Positions 1 through 8,972 are shown, counted from the first letter of the stretch. The stretch is 64,000 nucleotides of DNA from Streptomyces sp. DvalAA-43 (GCF_900091725.1 NZ_FMBW01000040.1:186001-250000); one strand, 5' to 3'. The notes: generated from the letters alone by a model not told the origin. Program-made: numbers and translations.

Positions 1-1
1 C

Positions 2-1516
2 GGGTTCTGTGCCCTGGCCGCGGCCCAGCTGGCCTCGGCCCTCGTCCGTCCCGAGGCGGGGCCCGTCGCGGCCGTGGGCGAGGCGGTCATCGACCGCTCT
101 CCCCCGGCCCTGAAGGAGTTCGCCGTACGGCACTTCGGCACCGGCGACAAGCTGGTGCTGCAACTGGGCATCGTGGTGGTGCTGGCGCTCTTCGCCATGG
201 CGGTCGGGGTGTGGGCGCTGCACCACCGGCGGACCGGTTCGGCGGCCGTCCTGGTCTTCGGCGTGGTCGGGGCGGTGGCCGCGGTGGGGCGGCCGGAGGG
301 TGCCGCGGCGGACGCGCTGCCGTCGGTGGTGGGGGCCGCGGCGGGCGCCGGAGTGCTCTTCCTGCTGGCCGGACGGCTCGCGACGGCCCCGCCTCCGCCG
401 CCCGGGGCCGGCGAGGCGTACGGCGCCTTCGACCGCCGGGGCTTCGTCGTCACGGCGGCCGTGGCGACGGTGGTCTCGGCCGGTGCGGGGCTCCTGGGGC
501 GGCGGCTCACCTCCTCCGTCCAGGCCGGGGCCACCGCCTCGCGCCATGACCTGGTCCTGCCCGTACCCGACTCCGCCGCCCCCTCGGTCCCGGCCGGTGC
601 CGATCTGCGGATCCCGGGGCTGAGCCCCTTCTTCACCCCGGACCAGGACTTCTACCGGGTGGACACGGCCCTGGTCGTGCCCCGGATCGACGCGACCGGC
701 TGGCGGCTGCGGATCCACGGCGAGGGGGTCTCCCGGCCCATGACGATCGGCCTCCACGATCTGCTGCGCCGGGAGACCGTCGAGCGGGACATCACGCTGG
801 CCTGCGTCTCCAACGAGGTCGGCGGCCCCTACGTCGGCAACGCCAGATGGCTCGGGGTGCGGCTGGCCGATCTGCTGCGCGAGGCCGGGGTGCGGCCGCC
901 CTCGGCTGGCGGGCCCGCCGACCAGCTCGTGGCGCGGTCCATCGACGGCATGACGACCGGCACGCCGGTCGAGGCGGTCATGGACGGACGCGACGCGATG
1001 CTGGCCTTCGGCATGAACGGTCAGCCGCTGCCCTTCGCCCACGGCTTCCCGGTCCGGATGGTCGTACCCGGCCTGTACGGATACGTGTCGGCCTGCAAGT
1101 GGATCGAGGAGATCGAACTGACGACCTTCGCCGCGTACGACGCCTACTGGGTCCGGCGCAGCTGGGCCCAGCAGGCACCGGTCAAGACCGAGTCCCGGAT
1201 CGACACCCCCCGCGCCTCCGCGTCCCCGAAGCCCGGCACCGTACCGGTGGCCGGGGTCGCCTGGGCGCAGCACCGAGGCATCTCACGGGTGGAGGTCCGG
1301 GTGGACGGCGGTCCGTGGCACCCGGCCCGGCTGGCGGCCGAGGACAGCCGGGACACCTGGCGCCAGTGGGTCTGGGAGTGGCCGGCCAGCTCGGGCCGCC
1401 ACACGCTCGAAGTCCGCGCGACCGACGGCACCGGCGCCACCCAGACCGGACGACGGACCGACACCGTCCCCGACGGGGCGACCGGCTGGCACTCGGTGGT
1501 GGTGGACGTCTCCTGA
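2..1516 (+). CDS. Molybdopterin-dependent oxidoreductase, membrane-anchored (5' truncated)
   Basis: The frame is open from the left edge, so the true start lies outside the window. The visible part begins with about three hydrophobic segments, then a twin-arginine-like stretch (DRRGF followed by a hydrophobic run), then a sulfite-oxidase-type molybdopterin domain and a C-terminal Mo-cofactor dimerisation domain. The Cys in LACVSNEVGG (codon 803-805) is the expected molybdenum ligand. Proteins of this layout are common in Streptomyces. The oxidoreductase domain is predicted to lie outside the membrane, and the substrate is unknown. It may act with a cytochrome or other partner encoded upstream, but this cannot be seen. 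The ending is intact and the next gene follows 154 bp later on the same strand. Confidence 0.85.
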   Translation, partial: GFCALAAAQLASALVRPEAGPVAAVGEAVIDRSPPALKEFAVRHFGTGDKLVLQLGIVVVLALFAMAVGVWALHHRRTGSAAVLVFGVVGAVAAVGRPEGAAADALPSVVGAAAGAGVLFLLAGRLATAPPPPPGAGEAYGAFDRRGFVVTAAVATVVSAGAGLLGRRLTSSVQAGATASRHDLVLPVPDSAAPSVPAGADLRIPGLSPFFTPDQDFYRVDTALVVPRIDATGWRLRIHGEGVSRPMTIGLHDLLRRETVERDITLACVSNEVGGPYVGNARWLGVRLADLLREAGVRPPSAGGPADQLVARSIDGMTTGTPVEAVMDGRDAMLAFGMNGQPLPFAHGFPVRMVVPGLYGYVSACKWIEEIELTTFAAYDAYWVRRSWAQQAPVKTESRIDTPRASASPKPGTVPVAGVAWAQHRGISRVEVRVDGGPWHPARLAAEDSRDTWRQWVWEWPASSGRHTLEVRATDGTGATQTGRRTDTVPDGATGWHSVVVDVS

Positions 1517-1670
1517 GAGGACGCCTCCCCGGGGGGGCTCATGCGGATCCATGGGATTTTCACAGGCCCCCAAATCTACACATAAGGGAGATATAAGAGC
1601 AGAATGGCAGGGCAGGCCGCTTTCGCCGGAAGGGACGTTCCGGTCTGCACGAGCGAAGGAGACGAACCCC

Positions 1671-2114
1671 ATGTCAAACCTCTCGCACACCGGCCGTGAC
1701 ATGGCCAGTCACCCCGATGTATCCGAAATGCGCGATCGCTATGCCCGCATGCTCGGTGGCCGCGATGTGGCCCTGGTGGACGCACCGGTGTTCCTCGTCG
1801 GTCTCTACTGCGCCATCTCGCCGTGGGTGCTGCACTTCACGACGAGCCAGCCCGCCCTCACGACGCACAACCTGATCATGGGTATCGCGATCGCCGCGCT
1901 GGGTCTCGGGTTCACCGTCATGCCCGAGCGCATGTACGGCCTGAGCTGGGCCATCTGCGCCATGGGCGCCTGGACCATCGTCTCGACGTGGATCGTCGGC
2001 AGCAGCCCCGGCCTCGGCGTCGTCATCAGCAACATCATCATCGGCGGGCTGACCGTGCTGCTCGGACTGGTCTGCGTCGGCGCATCCATGAAGAGCGGCA
2101 AGCGCCCGGTCTGA
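1671..2114 (+). CDS. SPW-repeat integral membrane protein
   Basis: This encodes 147 residues. The start is the ATG preceded by GAAGGAGA, which fits better than an ATG 120 bases upstream that lacks a ribosome site. After a polar N-terminus of about 35 residues there are two copies of the SPW-repeat membrane hairpin. The first carries the hallmark ISPWVL and the second a related STWIVG, giving about four transmembrane segments. SPW-repeat proteins are small bacterial membrane proteins of unknown function. Nothing in the neighbourhood suggests a role. A strong hairpin follows, so it is probably transcribed alone. Confidence 0.85.
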   Translation: MSNLSHTGRDMASHPDVSEMRDRYARMLGGRDVALVDAPVFLVGLYCAISPWVLHFTTSQPALTTHNLIMGIAIAALGLGFTVMPERMYGLSWAICAMGAWTIVSTWIVGSSPGLGVVISNIIIGGLTVLLGLVCVGASMKSGKRPV

Positions 2115-2149
2115 GAAAGGCACCGCGCGCAGGGCTGCGCGAGGAAGCC

Positions 2150-2180
2150 CCCGGCCGGTCCGTGGAGCGGACCGGCCGGG
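2150..2180. terminator. Hairpin terminator between the SPW gene and a DUF917 gene
   Basis: CCCGGCCGGTCCG (2150-2162) pairs perfectly with 2168-2180 across a 5-nt loop, a 13-bp GC-rich stem. It lies 36 bases after the SPW stop and 78 bases beyond the convergent DUF917 stop, so it could serve both directions. There is no T-run, which is usual for Streptomyces. Confidence 0.7.
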
Positions 2181-2220
2181 CGCCGGTATGGTCCGGCCGG
2201 GAGCCGGTGTGGCGGCCGGT

Positions 2221-2270
2221 GGGTCAGTCCTGCCAGGGGGTCAGTCCTGCCAGGGGGTCAGTCCTGCCGG
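2221..2270. repeat. Three tandem copies of a 17-bp unit overlapping a stop codon
   Basis: GGGTCAGTCCTGCCAGG occurs at 2221-2237 and 2238-2254, then again with a changed end from 2255. Read on the minus strand, the last copy holds the final Gln-Asp codons and TGA stop of the DUF917 gene. The duplication has therefore repeated the gene's own 3' end into the intergenic space. Confidence 0.85.
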
Positions 2271-3331
2271 AACGGCAGATAGTCCACGTCGTAGCCGAAG
2301 TACCGCGGACCGGCGAGCGCCAGGCCGCCCGGGGTGGTCCAGCGCGGGTCGCAGGGGGCCGCGAGGACGCTGACGCGCAGGCCGTAGCGGAGCCCCTCCG
2401 TGGTGACCGGGTCGCCGGTGTCGGTGTCCAGCACGCAGATGAGGTCCGGCGTGGTGGCGACCGTCTCGCCGTCGCGGGTGGCCAGCAGATGCTCGTTCTG
2501 GAAGCCGAGCTCCAGCACCCGGCCCGCGTCCTCGCCGATGCCCTCGATCCGGGCGCCGCCCCGGGCGAAGCCGCCCTGGGTCCGTCGGCTCACGTCGACC
2601 ACCTTGCCGGTCAGCAGATGCGTACCGGAGAGCATGGCGCGCGCCGCGCGCACCGGGTCGGTGTGCGAGGCGCGCGCCTCGCGCACGGCGGCGCCGAGCC
2701 GCTCGGCGAGCGTCAGCGTGGCGGGGACGAGCCCGTCGGTGAGCTGGTCGCCCCGCATCACGGTGTCGGCGCTGGAGATCTGGCAGCCGAGCTCCACGCA
2801 GACGGCCCGCGCGATGCGCTCGGCGGCATGGTTGGAGACGGCGTCGACGATGATGCTGTTGCCCTTGTCGTCGGCGAGCGCCATCGGGGTGTTGGCGACC
2901 CCGATCAGGCCGGGCAGCACCATCTGCGCCTCGGGGAAGGCACGGCCCATCGCGTCACCGTCCACCAGCGGCAGCCCCGCCTCGGCGGCGCAGGCGATGG
3001 GCAGCATGGAGTTGACGCCGCCGACCTCGATCGGCGCGATGTGGGTGGCGGCCCGGCCGATGTGCTTCTCCAGGGCGCGCAGGGCGGCCACTTCCTCGCC
3101 ACCGGCCGGGACCCGTTCCAGCAGCACCGTGGGCGCCCCCATCCCCGAGACGGGCACCACGGTCGCGTCGGCCGGCACCTCGTCGAAGGCGACGAGCCGG
3201 ACCGGGCCGTACTTCCGGATGGCCTCACGGGCCAGCAGCTTGCCGATGTACGGGTCGCCGCCCCCGCCGGTGCCGAGGATGCCCGCGCCGCGCGCGATGT
3301 CGTCCAGGTTGTCGAGGTTGATCTCACGCAT
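2258..3331 (-). CDS. DUF917 (S-methyl-thiohydantoin desulfurase-like) protein, copy 1
   Basis: This encodes 357 residues from the ATG at 3331. That start has GGAG nine bases upstream and aligns with the N-terminus of the paralogue at 7837-8883. An ATG at 3346 has no ribosome site. Landmarks are the N-terminal glycine loop GTGGGGDP, the EVGGVNS segment, DGDAMGRAFPE and RYGLRV. The family is named after desulfurisation of thiohydantoins and is usually encoded beside hydantoinase/oxoprolinase genes, which is the case here: the start overlaps the end of the hydantoinase-like gene by 8 bp, implying translational coupling. Exact substrate unknown. It is the last gene of a five-gene minus-strand group. 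Confidence 0.85.
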   Translation of the reverse strand: MREINLDNLDDIARGAGILGTGGGGDPYIGKLLAREAIRKYGPVRLVAFDEVPADATVVPVSGMGAPTVLLERVPAGGEEVAALRALEKHIGRAATHIAPIEVGGVNSMLPIACAAEAGLPLVDGDAMGRAFPEAQMVLPGLIGVANTPMALADDKGNSIIVDAVSNHAAERIARAVCVELGCQISSADTVMRGDQLTDGLVPATLTLAERLGAAVREARASHTDPVRAARAMLSGTHLLTGKVVDVSRRTQGGFARGGARIEGIGEDAGRVLELGFQNEHLLATRDGETVATTPDLICVLDTDTGDPVTTEGLRYGLRVSVLAAPCDPRWTTPGGLALAGPRYFGYDVDYLPFRQD

Positions 3332-4919
3332 GTGACGCTGCTCCATGGGTGTCGCGCGCCCCGGCCGGGGCGCGGGTGCTGCCGATGCCGTTCAGGTCGA
3401 GGTCGCCGACCGCCTTGACCCGGATCCGGGTCGCGCCGCCCGGGAGATAGGCCAGCGGGACCTCCTCCACGTCGACGACGCGGACCGTGCCCGGCCGGGC
3501 GCCCGCGCTCTCGGCCCGGCCCACGGCCTCCTCCCGGGCCTCGGCGAGCACCGAGTCCCGGCGCCCCTCCGGGACCTGGAAGACCCGGTCCACCTCGCCG
3601 CCGACCTGGGCTATCGCGGCGCCCACCGCGTTGGCGACGTCGAAGTGGCCGGGGCGGCGCACATCGTCGAAGCCGGGCAGGACCTCGGGCACCAGCACAC
3701 TGCCGCCGCCCACCGCGACGACCGGCAGCGGCCCCGCCGAGGTACGCATCCGGTCGACGGTCTCCGCCAGCCGCCCGGCGATCCGGTCGAGCGCGCGAGC
3801 GGTGAACTCCGGGTCCAGATGGGCGACCTTGGACCGGTCACCGATGTCGGCGCGGCCCGCGGCGACCGCGAGATCGGTCGCCGTCAGGGTGGAGCCGCCG
3901 AAGACCAGTGCCTCCTCGGTGAGCCGGAATCCGACCGAGCGCGGACCGGTCTCGCCGTCCGGCGACACCAGGGAGCCGCCTCCGATGCCGAGCGAGAGGA
4001 CGTCGGGGATACGGAAGTTGGTACGGATGCCCGCGGCCTCGCTCTCCCCCGCCGCCTCGCGCGGGAAGCCGCCCGCGAGGATGCCGACGTCCGCGGTGGT
4101 GCCGCCGACGTCGACGACCGCGCAGTCGCCGAGACCGGACAGGAAGGCGGCGCCGCGCATCGAGTTGGTGGGCCCGGACGCGAAGGTGGCCACCGGGTAG
4201 GCGCGGGCGAAGTCCACGTCCATCAGCGTGCCGTCGTTCTGCGAGAGGAAGAACGGGGCGGTCAGCGAGACCTCGGCGAGCGACTTGGCGAACGACTCCA
4301 CGATCGCGGTCGCCAGGTCGCGCAGGGCCGCGTTGATGATCGTGGCGTTCTCCCGGGCCAGCAGCCCGACCCGGCCGAGCTCGTGCGACAGCGAGAAGTG
4401 CACACCGGGGCCCAGTTCGGCGCCGAGGATCTCGGCGGCCCGGCGCTCGTCCTCCTCGGCGACCGGGGAGAACACCGACGAGACGGCCACCGAGGTCAGC
4501 CCGCGCGCGGCGATGTCGGCGGCGGTCCGCCTCAGCTCCTCGGGGTCGAGCGGCGACAGCGGCCGGCCGTCGAACTCCCGCCCGCCGTGGCAGAGATAAC
4601 CGTGTCCGCCCACGGCCGCACGCTGGCGCTCCGGCCAGTCGGTCATCGGCGGCAGCGCCGCGGTGGCGGGCAGACCGAGGCGTACCGCGGCGACGGGGGC
4701 GAGCCGGGCGCCCTCGATCAGTGCGTTGAGGAAGTGGGTGGTGCCGATCATCACGGCGGTGACGGATTCCATCGGCGGGTCGAGGGCCCGGATCGCCGCG
4801 GTCACGCCGGAGGTGATGTCGGAGGTGGTGGGGGTCTTCGCGGTCGCGACGATCCGGTCGTCGTCCCCCAGAAGGGCGGCGTCGGTGTTGGTGCCTCCGA
4901 CGTCGATTCCGATGCGCAT
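3324..4919 (-). CDS. Hydantoinase/oxoprolinase (HyuA-like) ATPase, copy 1
   Basis: This encodes 531 residues. The ASKHA-type ATPase landmarks are intact: phosphate-1 loop GIDVGGTNTDAALL at the N-terminus, VVDVGGTTADVG near residue 270, the GIGGGS and SPDGE segment near 315, VFGGSTLTATD, and AVGGGS near 415. The family includes ATP-dependent N-methylhydantoinase A and 5-oxoprolinase subunits, which open cyclic amides. It overlaps the DUF917 gene downstream and lies 48 bp after the NCS1 permease gene, so import and ring opening are probably co-expressed. The specific ring substrate cannot be told from sequence. Compare copy 2 at 6500-7840, which is degenerate. Confidence 0.88.
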   Translation of the reverse strand: MRIGIDVGGTNTDAALLGDDDRIVATAKTPTTSDITSGVTAAIRALDPPMESVTAVMIGTTHFLNALIEGARLAPVAAVRLGLPATAALPPMTDWPERQRAAVGGHGYLCHGGREFDGRPLSPLDPEELRRTAADIAARGLTSVAVSSVFSPVAEEDERRAAEILGAELGPGVHFSLSHELGRVGLLARENATIINAALRDLATAIVESFAKSLAEVSLTAPFFLSQNDGTLMDVDFARAYPVATFASGPTNSMRGAAFLSGLGDCAVVDVGGTTADVGILAGGFPREAAGESEAAGIRTNFRIPDVLSLGIGGGSLVSPDGETGPRSVGFRLTEEALVFGGSTLTATDLAVAAGRADIGDRSKVAHLDPEFTARALDRIAGRLAETVDRMRTSAGPLPVVAVGGGSVLVPEVLPGFDDVRRPGHFDVANAVGAAIAQVGGEVDRVFQVPEGRRDSVLAEAREEAVGRAESAGARPGTVRVVDVEEVPLAYLPGGATRIRVKAVGDLDLNGIGSTRAPAGARDTHGAASHA

Positions 4920-4967
4920 GGTGTGTCTGTCTTTCGTAGGGGGTGGGGTTCTCGGGTGGTGTACGGG

Positions 4968-6404
4968 TCAGGCGGCGGCCTTCGACGACCAGGCCGTGCC
5001 CGCTTCCGCCTCGATCGCCGCCGCGGGGCGCGCCGGCTGTTCGAACGGCAGTTCACGGACGCCGCGCACCAGGCCGAGCTTGCCGAGGACGACGTAGCCG
5101 AGCCCGGCCAGCAGCAGGGAGTTGAGCGCCGGGACACCCCACCATTGGTAGTGGTCGCCGAGCCAGCCGAACAGGGAGGCCGCGGCCCACAGGGCGATGG
5201 TGGCCGGCACCCAGCTGGGTTCGGTCTCGGGCAGCCGTCCCGCCGAGCGCGAGGCGTCCAGCTGCGGCCGCCACTTCTTCACCACGAAGTACTCGGCGAC
5301 CATGATCCCGGCGACGGGCGGGGTGAGGACGCCGAGGACCGTGAGGAAGTCGGTGAACCGGTCCAGGATTCCGGCGGCCGCGGCGAGGCTGCCGAACACA
5401 CCGATCGTGACGGTCGTGCCGACCCGGTTCAGCCGGACCTTGAAGAGCGCCTCGACCGCGCCGATCAGGCCGAGGGACGACGAGTACAGATTCCAGTTGT
5501 TGATCTTCACGGTGGCGGAGACCAGGACGATGACGCCGATGACACCGGAGGAGGAGGTGATGATGGCGATCAGGTCGGAGGACTTCACCGCGTAGGCGAG
5601 CAGCACCCCGCCGAGGCCCAGGACGTACTCGCCGAGGCTGATGCCCACCACCGTCTGCTTGACGACATCGCCGGTGTTGCGGTTGAAGCGGGTCATGTCG
5701 GGGGTGGTGACCGCGCCGACGATGTACGAACCGGCGACGATGGTCGCGCCGGTGGCGATGGACATGTGGGCACCGAACGGCGCCGAGGCCACCAGGTCAC
5801 CCACGTCGTGCCGGGAGAACTCGACCATCATCGCCCAGCCCGCGAGGCCGAGGAAGGCGGGCACGGTGACGAACGCGGTCCAGCCCATGGCGCGGAAGCC
5901 GCGCAGGACGAGCGCGGTGACACCGAGACCGCAGATCAGGCACCAGGCCCAGACCGGCAGCGCGGGCACGATCGAGTGCAGCCCGGCCGCGAACACCGCC
6001 GTCTGCACACCGAACCAGCCGAAGAGGCTGACCGCGATGACGAGTCCGATGAGAGTGGAGCCGTAGCGGCCGAAGCCGGTCCAGCGGACCAGCATCGAGG
6101 TGGACAGACCCTCCCGCATGCCGGCGATGCCGACGAATATGCAGACGATCTCCAGGATCACCGAGCCGAGGGTGAACGCCCAGAAGGCGCCCCAGAAGGA
6201 GAGCCCGGCGCCGAGCGCGGCCCCCAGCAGGAACTGCGTCAGGTCGGAGAGCTGGCCGAAGCGCTGCACCGCGACGTTGAACCAGGAGTAGCGGGCCGCG
6301 CGCGGCACCCGCTCCAGCGGGTAGTCCTCGTCCCGCTCCTGGGGCCGGGGCTGGGCGGGTGGCCTGGTGGATGGCTCTCGGTGCACATCGAACTGCTGGG
6401 TCAT
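4968..6404 (-). CDS. NCS1-family permease (cytosine/purine/hydantoin type)
   Basis: This encodes 478 residues with about 12 predicted membrane segments. The ATG at 6404 is preferred over an upstream GTG/ATG because the extra 16 residues are low-complexity and the family N-terminus is short and polar (MTQQFDVHREPST). The region ERVPRAARYSWFNVAVQRFGQLSDL is like the conserved NCS1 entry region. NCS1 carriers import nucleobases, allantoin or hydantoins with H+ or Na+. Lying between two DUF917/hydantoinase pairs, it is the likely uptake system for their substrate. It begins 95 bp after the end of hydantoinase-like copy 2. Confidence 0.88.
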   Translation of the reverse strand: MTQQFDVHREPSTRPPAQPRPQERDEDYPLERVPRAARYSWFNVAVQRFGQLSDLTQFLLGAALGAGLSFWGAFWAFTLGSVILEIVCIFVGIAGMREGLSTSMLVRWTGFGRYGSTLIGLVIAVSLFGWFGVQTAVFAAGLHSIVPALPVWAWCLICGLGVTALVLRGFRAMGWTAFVTVPAFLGLAGWAMMVEFSRHDVGDLVASAPFGAHMSIATGATIVAGSYIVGAVTTPDMTRFNRNTGDVVKQTVVGISLGEYVLGLGGVLLAYAVKSSDLIAIITSSSGVIGVIVLVSATVKINNWNLYSSSLGLIGAVEALFKVRLNRVGTTVTIGVFGSLAAAAGILDRFTDFLTVLGVLTPPVAGIMVAEYFVVKKWRPQLDASRSAGRLPETEPSWVPATIALWAAASLFGWLGDHYQWWGVPALNSLLLAGLGYVVLGKLGLVRGVRELPFEQPARPAAAIEAEAGTAWSSKAAA

Positions 6405-6499
6405 GGGGACGGGTCCTCGGGTGAGCGGGCGGGCAGGAGGGCGCAGCAGCACGGCACCGGGCTGCTCCGAAGGGGAGGGAAAGGCGTGATGAGCGGGGG

Positions 6500-7840
6500 T
6501 CAGAGCGGAAGGGGCGGCCCGACGGCGCGGGCCCGCAGGAGCACCGCACCGGGCAGATACGGCACCGGGAGGTCCGGTTCCGCGTGGGTGCGTACGCGCC
6601 GGGGGTCGGCCCCCGCCCGTACCGCACCGGCCCGCGCCAGGTCGCGTACTTCGTCGCGTACGGCGTCGAGCCGTCGGCCGGGGCCGCGGTGGACGATCCG
6701 GTCGTACTGGCCGCCGACCGGGCTGGCCGCCGCGCCGAACGCCCCGGCCACGCCGCCGTGTTCGGGGCGTACGACGTCGAACCCGGTGAGCGCCCCGCCG
6801 GGTACGCCGCCCGCACCGCCGCCGACCAGGATCAGCGGGAGGAGTCCGGCGGCGGGGCGCATCCGGTCGGCGGCCTCGGCGAGTTCGCGGTGGGCGTCGG
6901 CGCGCACGGTGATCAGGTCGGGGAAGCGCAGGCTGACCGGGACGCCGCCGATGCGCTCGCCGGGGCCTGCCTCCTGCGGATAGCCGCCGGTCAGCGCCCC
7001 GACCCGGGCGCGGCGTTCTCCGATGTCGGCGACGACGGCGTCCCGGAGTCCGGCCAGGAGTCCGGCGCCGCGGATGGTGCAGGCGGGTCCGCTGCCCAGG
7101 CTGAGTCCGGGCTGACGGCGCAGGTACTCCAGGCTCATCAGCGTGCCGTCGCTGCGCGTGACGAGAACGGCGGCGCCGGGGGCGAGGCCGAGGCGGGGCA
7201 GCGTGGCCGTCAGCTCGTCGGCGACCCGGGCCACCAGCACGGACAGGGCCGCGTCGAGCACCGTGGCGTTCTCGCGGGCCAGCAGGTCGAGGGTGCCGAC
7301 GTCGCTGGAGAGCAGGACGGTCGTGTCGGGGCCCGTCTCGGCGCGCAGGATCTCGGCGGCCTCCCGCTCCTGTCCGCCGTCGACGGGCGAGAACACGGCG
7401 GTGACGGCGAACGCCTCGGCACGGCCGGCCAGCGAGGCGCCGAACCGGGCGACGGCGTCCCGGTCGAGCGGGGTGGTGTCACGGGGCGCCAGACCGCCGC
7501 CGCCCCGGACGTTCGCGGTGCCCGCGCACACGGCGTCGCGCAGCGCCCCGGGCCAGCCGAAGAGCGGCCGCACGGCATCGGCGGCGGCGCCCCCGACCCG
7601 CAGCACGCCGACCCGGGCGAGCCCGTCCCGCTCCCTGACCGCGCGGGCGGCGACCCGCAGCCCCACGGCGAGCTGGGTGGCCCGGCCGCGCGGCCCGGCG
7701 GGGAGCGCGCGGACGGCGGCGGCGAGCGATCCGACGGCGTCACCGGCCAGCGAGGGCACCTTCACGGCCCGCACCGCCCGGTCGCCGTCGAGGAGCACGG
7801 CGTCCGTGTTGGTGGGCCCGACGTCCACTCCGAGGATCAT
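6500..7840 (-). CDS. Degenerate hydantoinase/oxoprolinase-like protein, copy 2
   Basis: This encodes 446 residues. The ATG at 7840 overlaps the stop of the upstream DUF917 gene (ATGA). It is homologous to copy 1 along its length but altered at the ATP site. The phosphate-1 loop reads DVGPTNTD rather than DVGGTNTD, and phosphate-2 reads ADIGERRARVG rather than VDVGGTTADVG. About 75 residues present in copy 1, from GIGGGS through the FGGSTLTATD segment, are missing in frame between RFPDLITV and ADRM. The reading frame is intact and codon use normal, so it is expressed or only recently decayed. It may be a non-catalytic partner subunit or an inactive paralogue. Confidence 0.8.
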   Translation of the reverse strand: MILGVDVGPTNTDAVLLDGDRAVRAVKVPSLAGDAVGSLAAAVRALPAGPRGRATQLAVGLRVAARAVRERDGLARVGVLRVGGAAADAVRPLFGWPGALRDAVCAGTANVRGGGGLAPRDTTPLDRDAVARFGASLAGRAEAFAVTAVFSPVDGGQEREAAEILRAETGPDTTVLLSSDVGTLDLLARENATVLDAALSVLVARVADELTATLPRLGLAPGAAVLVTRSDGTLMSLEYLRRQPGLSLGSGPACTIRGAGLLAGLRDAVVADIGERRARVGALTGGYPQEAGPGERIGGVPVSLRFPDLITVRADAHRELAEAADRMRPAAGLLPLILVGGGAGGVPGGALTGFDVVRPEHGGVAGAFGAAASPVGGQYDRIVHRGPGRRLDAVRDEVRDLARAGAVRAGADPRRVRTHAEPDLPVPYLPGAVLLRARAVGPPLPL

Positions 7841-8883
7841 GAGGTGCCTCCCGGGGCCCGGTGCCCGGCCGCGGCGGGCGGCAGGCCGGTGAGACCGAAG
7901 GCGGACGGGCCCGCCAGCCGCAGGCCCTCGGGCGTGTACCAGGCGGGGTGCGAGGGGAGCGTGACGAGGTGGACGCGCAGTCCGTAGCGGACCTCCTCGA
8001 CCGGGACGGCCCATCCGGTCGCCACGTCGACCAGGGCGATGACGTCCGGTACGACGGCCAGCGGGGTGCCGTGCTCCAGGGCGGCGACGAATTCGCTGCG
8101 GGCCTCGACGAGCACCAGCCGGCCCGCGTCGGGGCCGCCGCCCTCCAGCAGGACGCCGGTGGCGTCGTCGCCGTCGGCGCCCTCGGTGGCGTACCGCCGT
8201 ACGGAGGAGACCTTGCCGGTCAGCAGCGGCGTGGGTCCTTCGCCGCGGCCGAGGGCCAGGGCGCGGGTGACCGATCCGGCGACGGCGTGCCGGGCCGCCT
8301 GTCCGGCGGTCAGGGGGTAGTCGGTGGACGCGGCGCGCCCGCCGAAGGCGACGACGGCGGCGCGGGCGAACCGTTCCAGGTGCGCGCCGTCGACGTCGTC
8401 GACCACCACGGTGTGACCGTGTTCGTCGGCGAGCACGGCCGGTCCCGGGCGCAGTCCGGCCAGTTCCAGGACGTTCTGGTCCATCCGGGGGAAGGCCCGG
8501 CCCATCGAGTCGGCGTCGAGCAGCGGCAGCCCCAGCCGGGCCGCCCAGGCGACGGCGACGCAGCCGTTGAGGCCGCCGATCTCGCTGCTCATCACCGCGG
8601 CGACCGGGGCGCCGTGCAGGGCCTCGAAGCGGTCCCGCAGCCGTGCGGGTTCGTCCCGGCCGCCGATCCGTTCGGCGGCGACGGCGGGCGATCCCACGAG
8701 CCCGACGGGCATGACGAGCGCGTCGGCGGGGAGCGCGGCCGGGTCGACGACGGGCACCGGGCCGCACTCCTCGATCGCCTGTCCGGCGACGGGAAGGGTC
8801 ACATCGGCGGGTCCGCCGCCCCCTGATCCCAGGACGGCACAGCCCCGCGCGAAGTCGGCGAGTGCTCCGGCGTCCACGTGCAT
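7837..8883 (-). CDS. DUF917-family protein, copy 2
   Basis: This encodes 348 residues. The ATG at 8883 aligns with the start of copy 1 (MHVDAGALADFARG against MREINLDNLDDIARG); an alternative ATG at 8919 adds 12 residues. It keeps the glycine loop LGSGGGGP, the SSEIGGLNG segment, DADSMGRAFP and RYGLRV, so unlike its partner it shows no obvious loss of family motifs. The C-terminus is about 20 residues longer and proline/alanine-rich. It overlaps the degenerate hydantoinase-like gene by 4 bp and is the first gene of the minus-strand group, divergent from the PucR-type regulator. Confidence 0.83.
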   Translation of the reverse strand: MHVDAGALADFARGCAVLGSGGGGPADVTLPVAGQAIEECGPVPVVDPAALPADALVMPVGLVGSPAVAAERIGGRDEPARLRDRFEALHGAPVAAVMSSEIGGLNGCVAVAWAARLGLPLLDADSMGRAFPRMDQNVLELAGLRPGPAVLADEHGHTVVVDDVDGAHLERFARAAVVAFGGRAASTDYPLTAGQAARHAVAGSVTRALALGRGEGPTPLLTGKVSSVRRYATEGADGDDATGVLLEGGGPDAGRLVLVEARSEFVAALEHGTPLAVVPDVIALVDVATGWAVPVEEVRYGLRVHLVTLPSHPAWYTPEGLRLAGPSAFGLTGLPPAAAGHRAPGGTS

Positions 8884-8949
8884 GAATCCCAGCGTACGGA
8901 GACGGATCACGCTCCCCATGGGCCAGAAGCCCGCGATTCCACCACCTGA

Positions 8950-8964
8950 TGTGCTTGCAGCACA
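8950..8964. promoter_or_regulatory. Hyphenated palindrome, candidate PucR operator
   Basis: TGTGCT-TGC-AGCACA forms perfect 6-bp arms in the short divergent gap between the DUF917 copy 2 start and the regulator start. Position and symmetry fit an operator controlling both directions. It covers the alternative regulator ATG at 8949, which argues for the start at 8973. No binding data are known. Confidence 0.45.
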
Positions 8965-8972
8965 CTGGGGGA

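Noticed and set aside
3345..6983. A 1212-codon plus-strand open frame opposite the hydantoinase and permease genes
   Set aside because: It has no recognisable domain, is highly Arg/Gly/Asp-rich, and lies opposite three genes with clear motifs.
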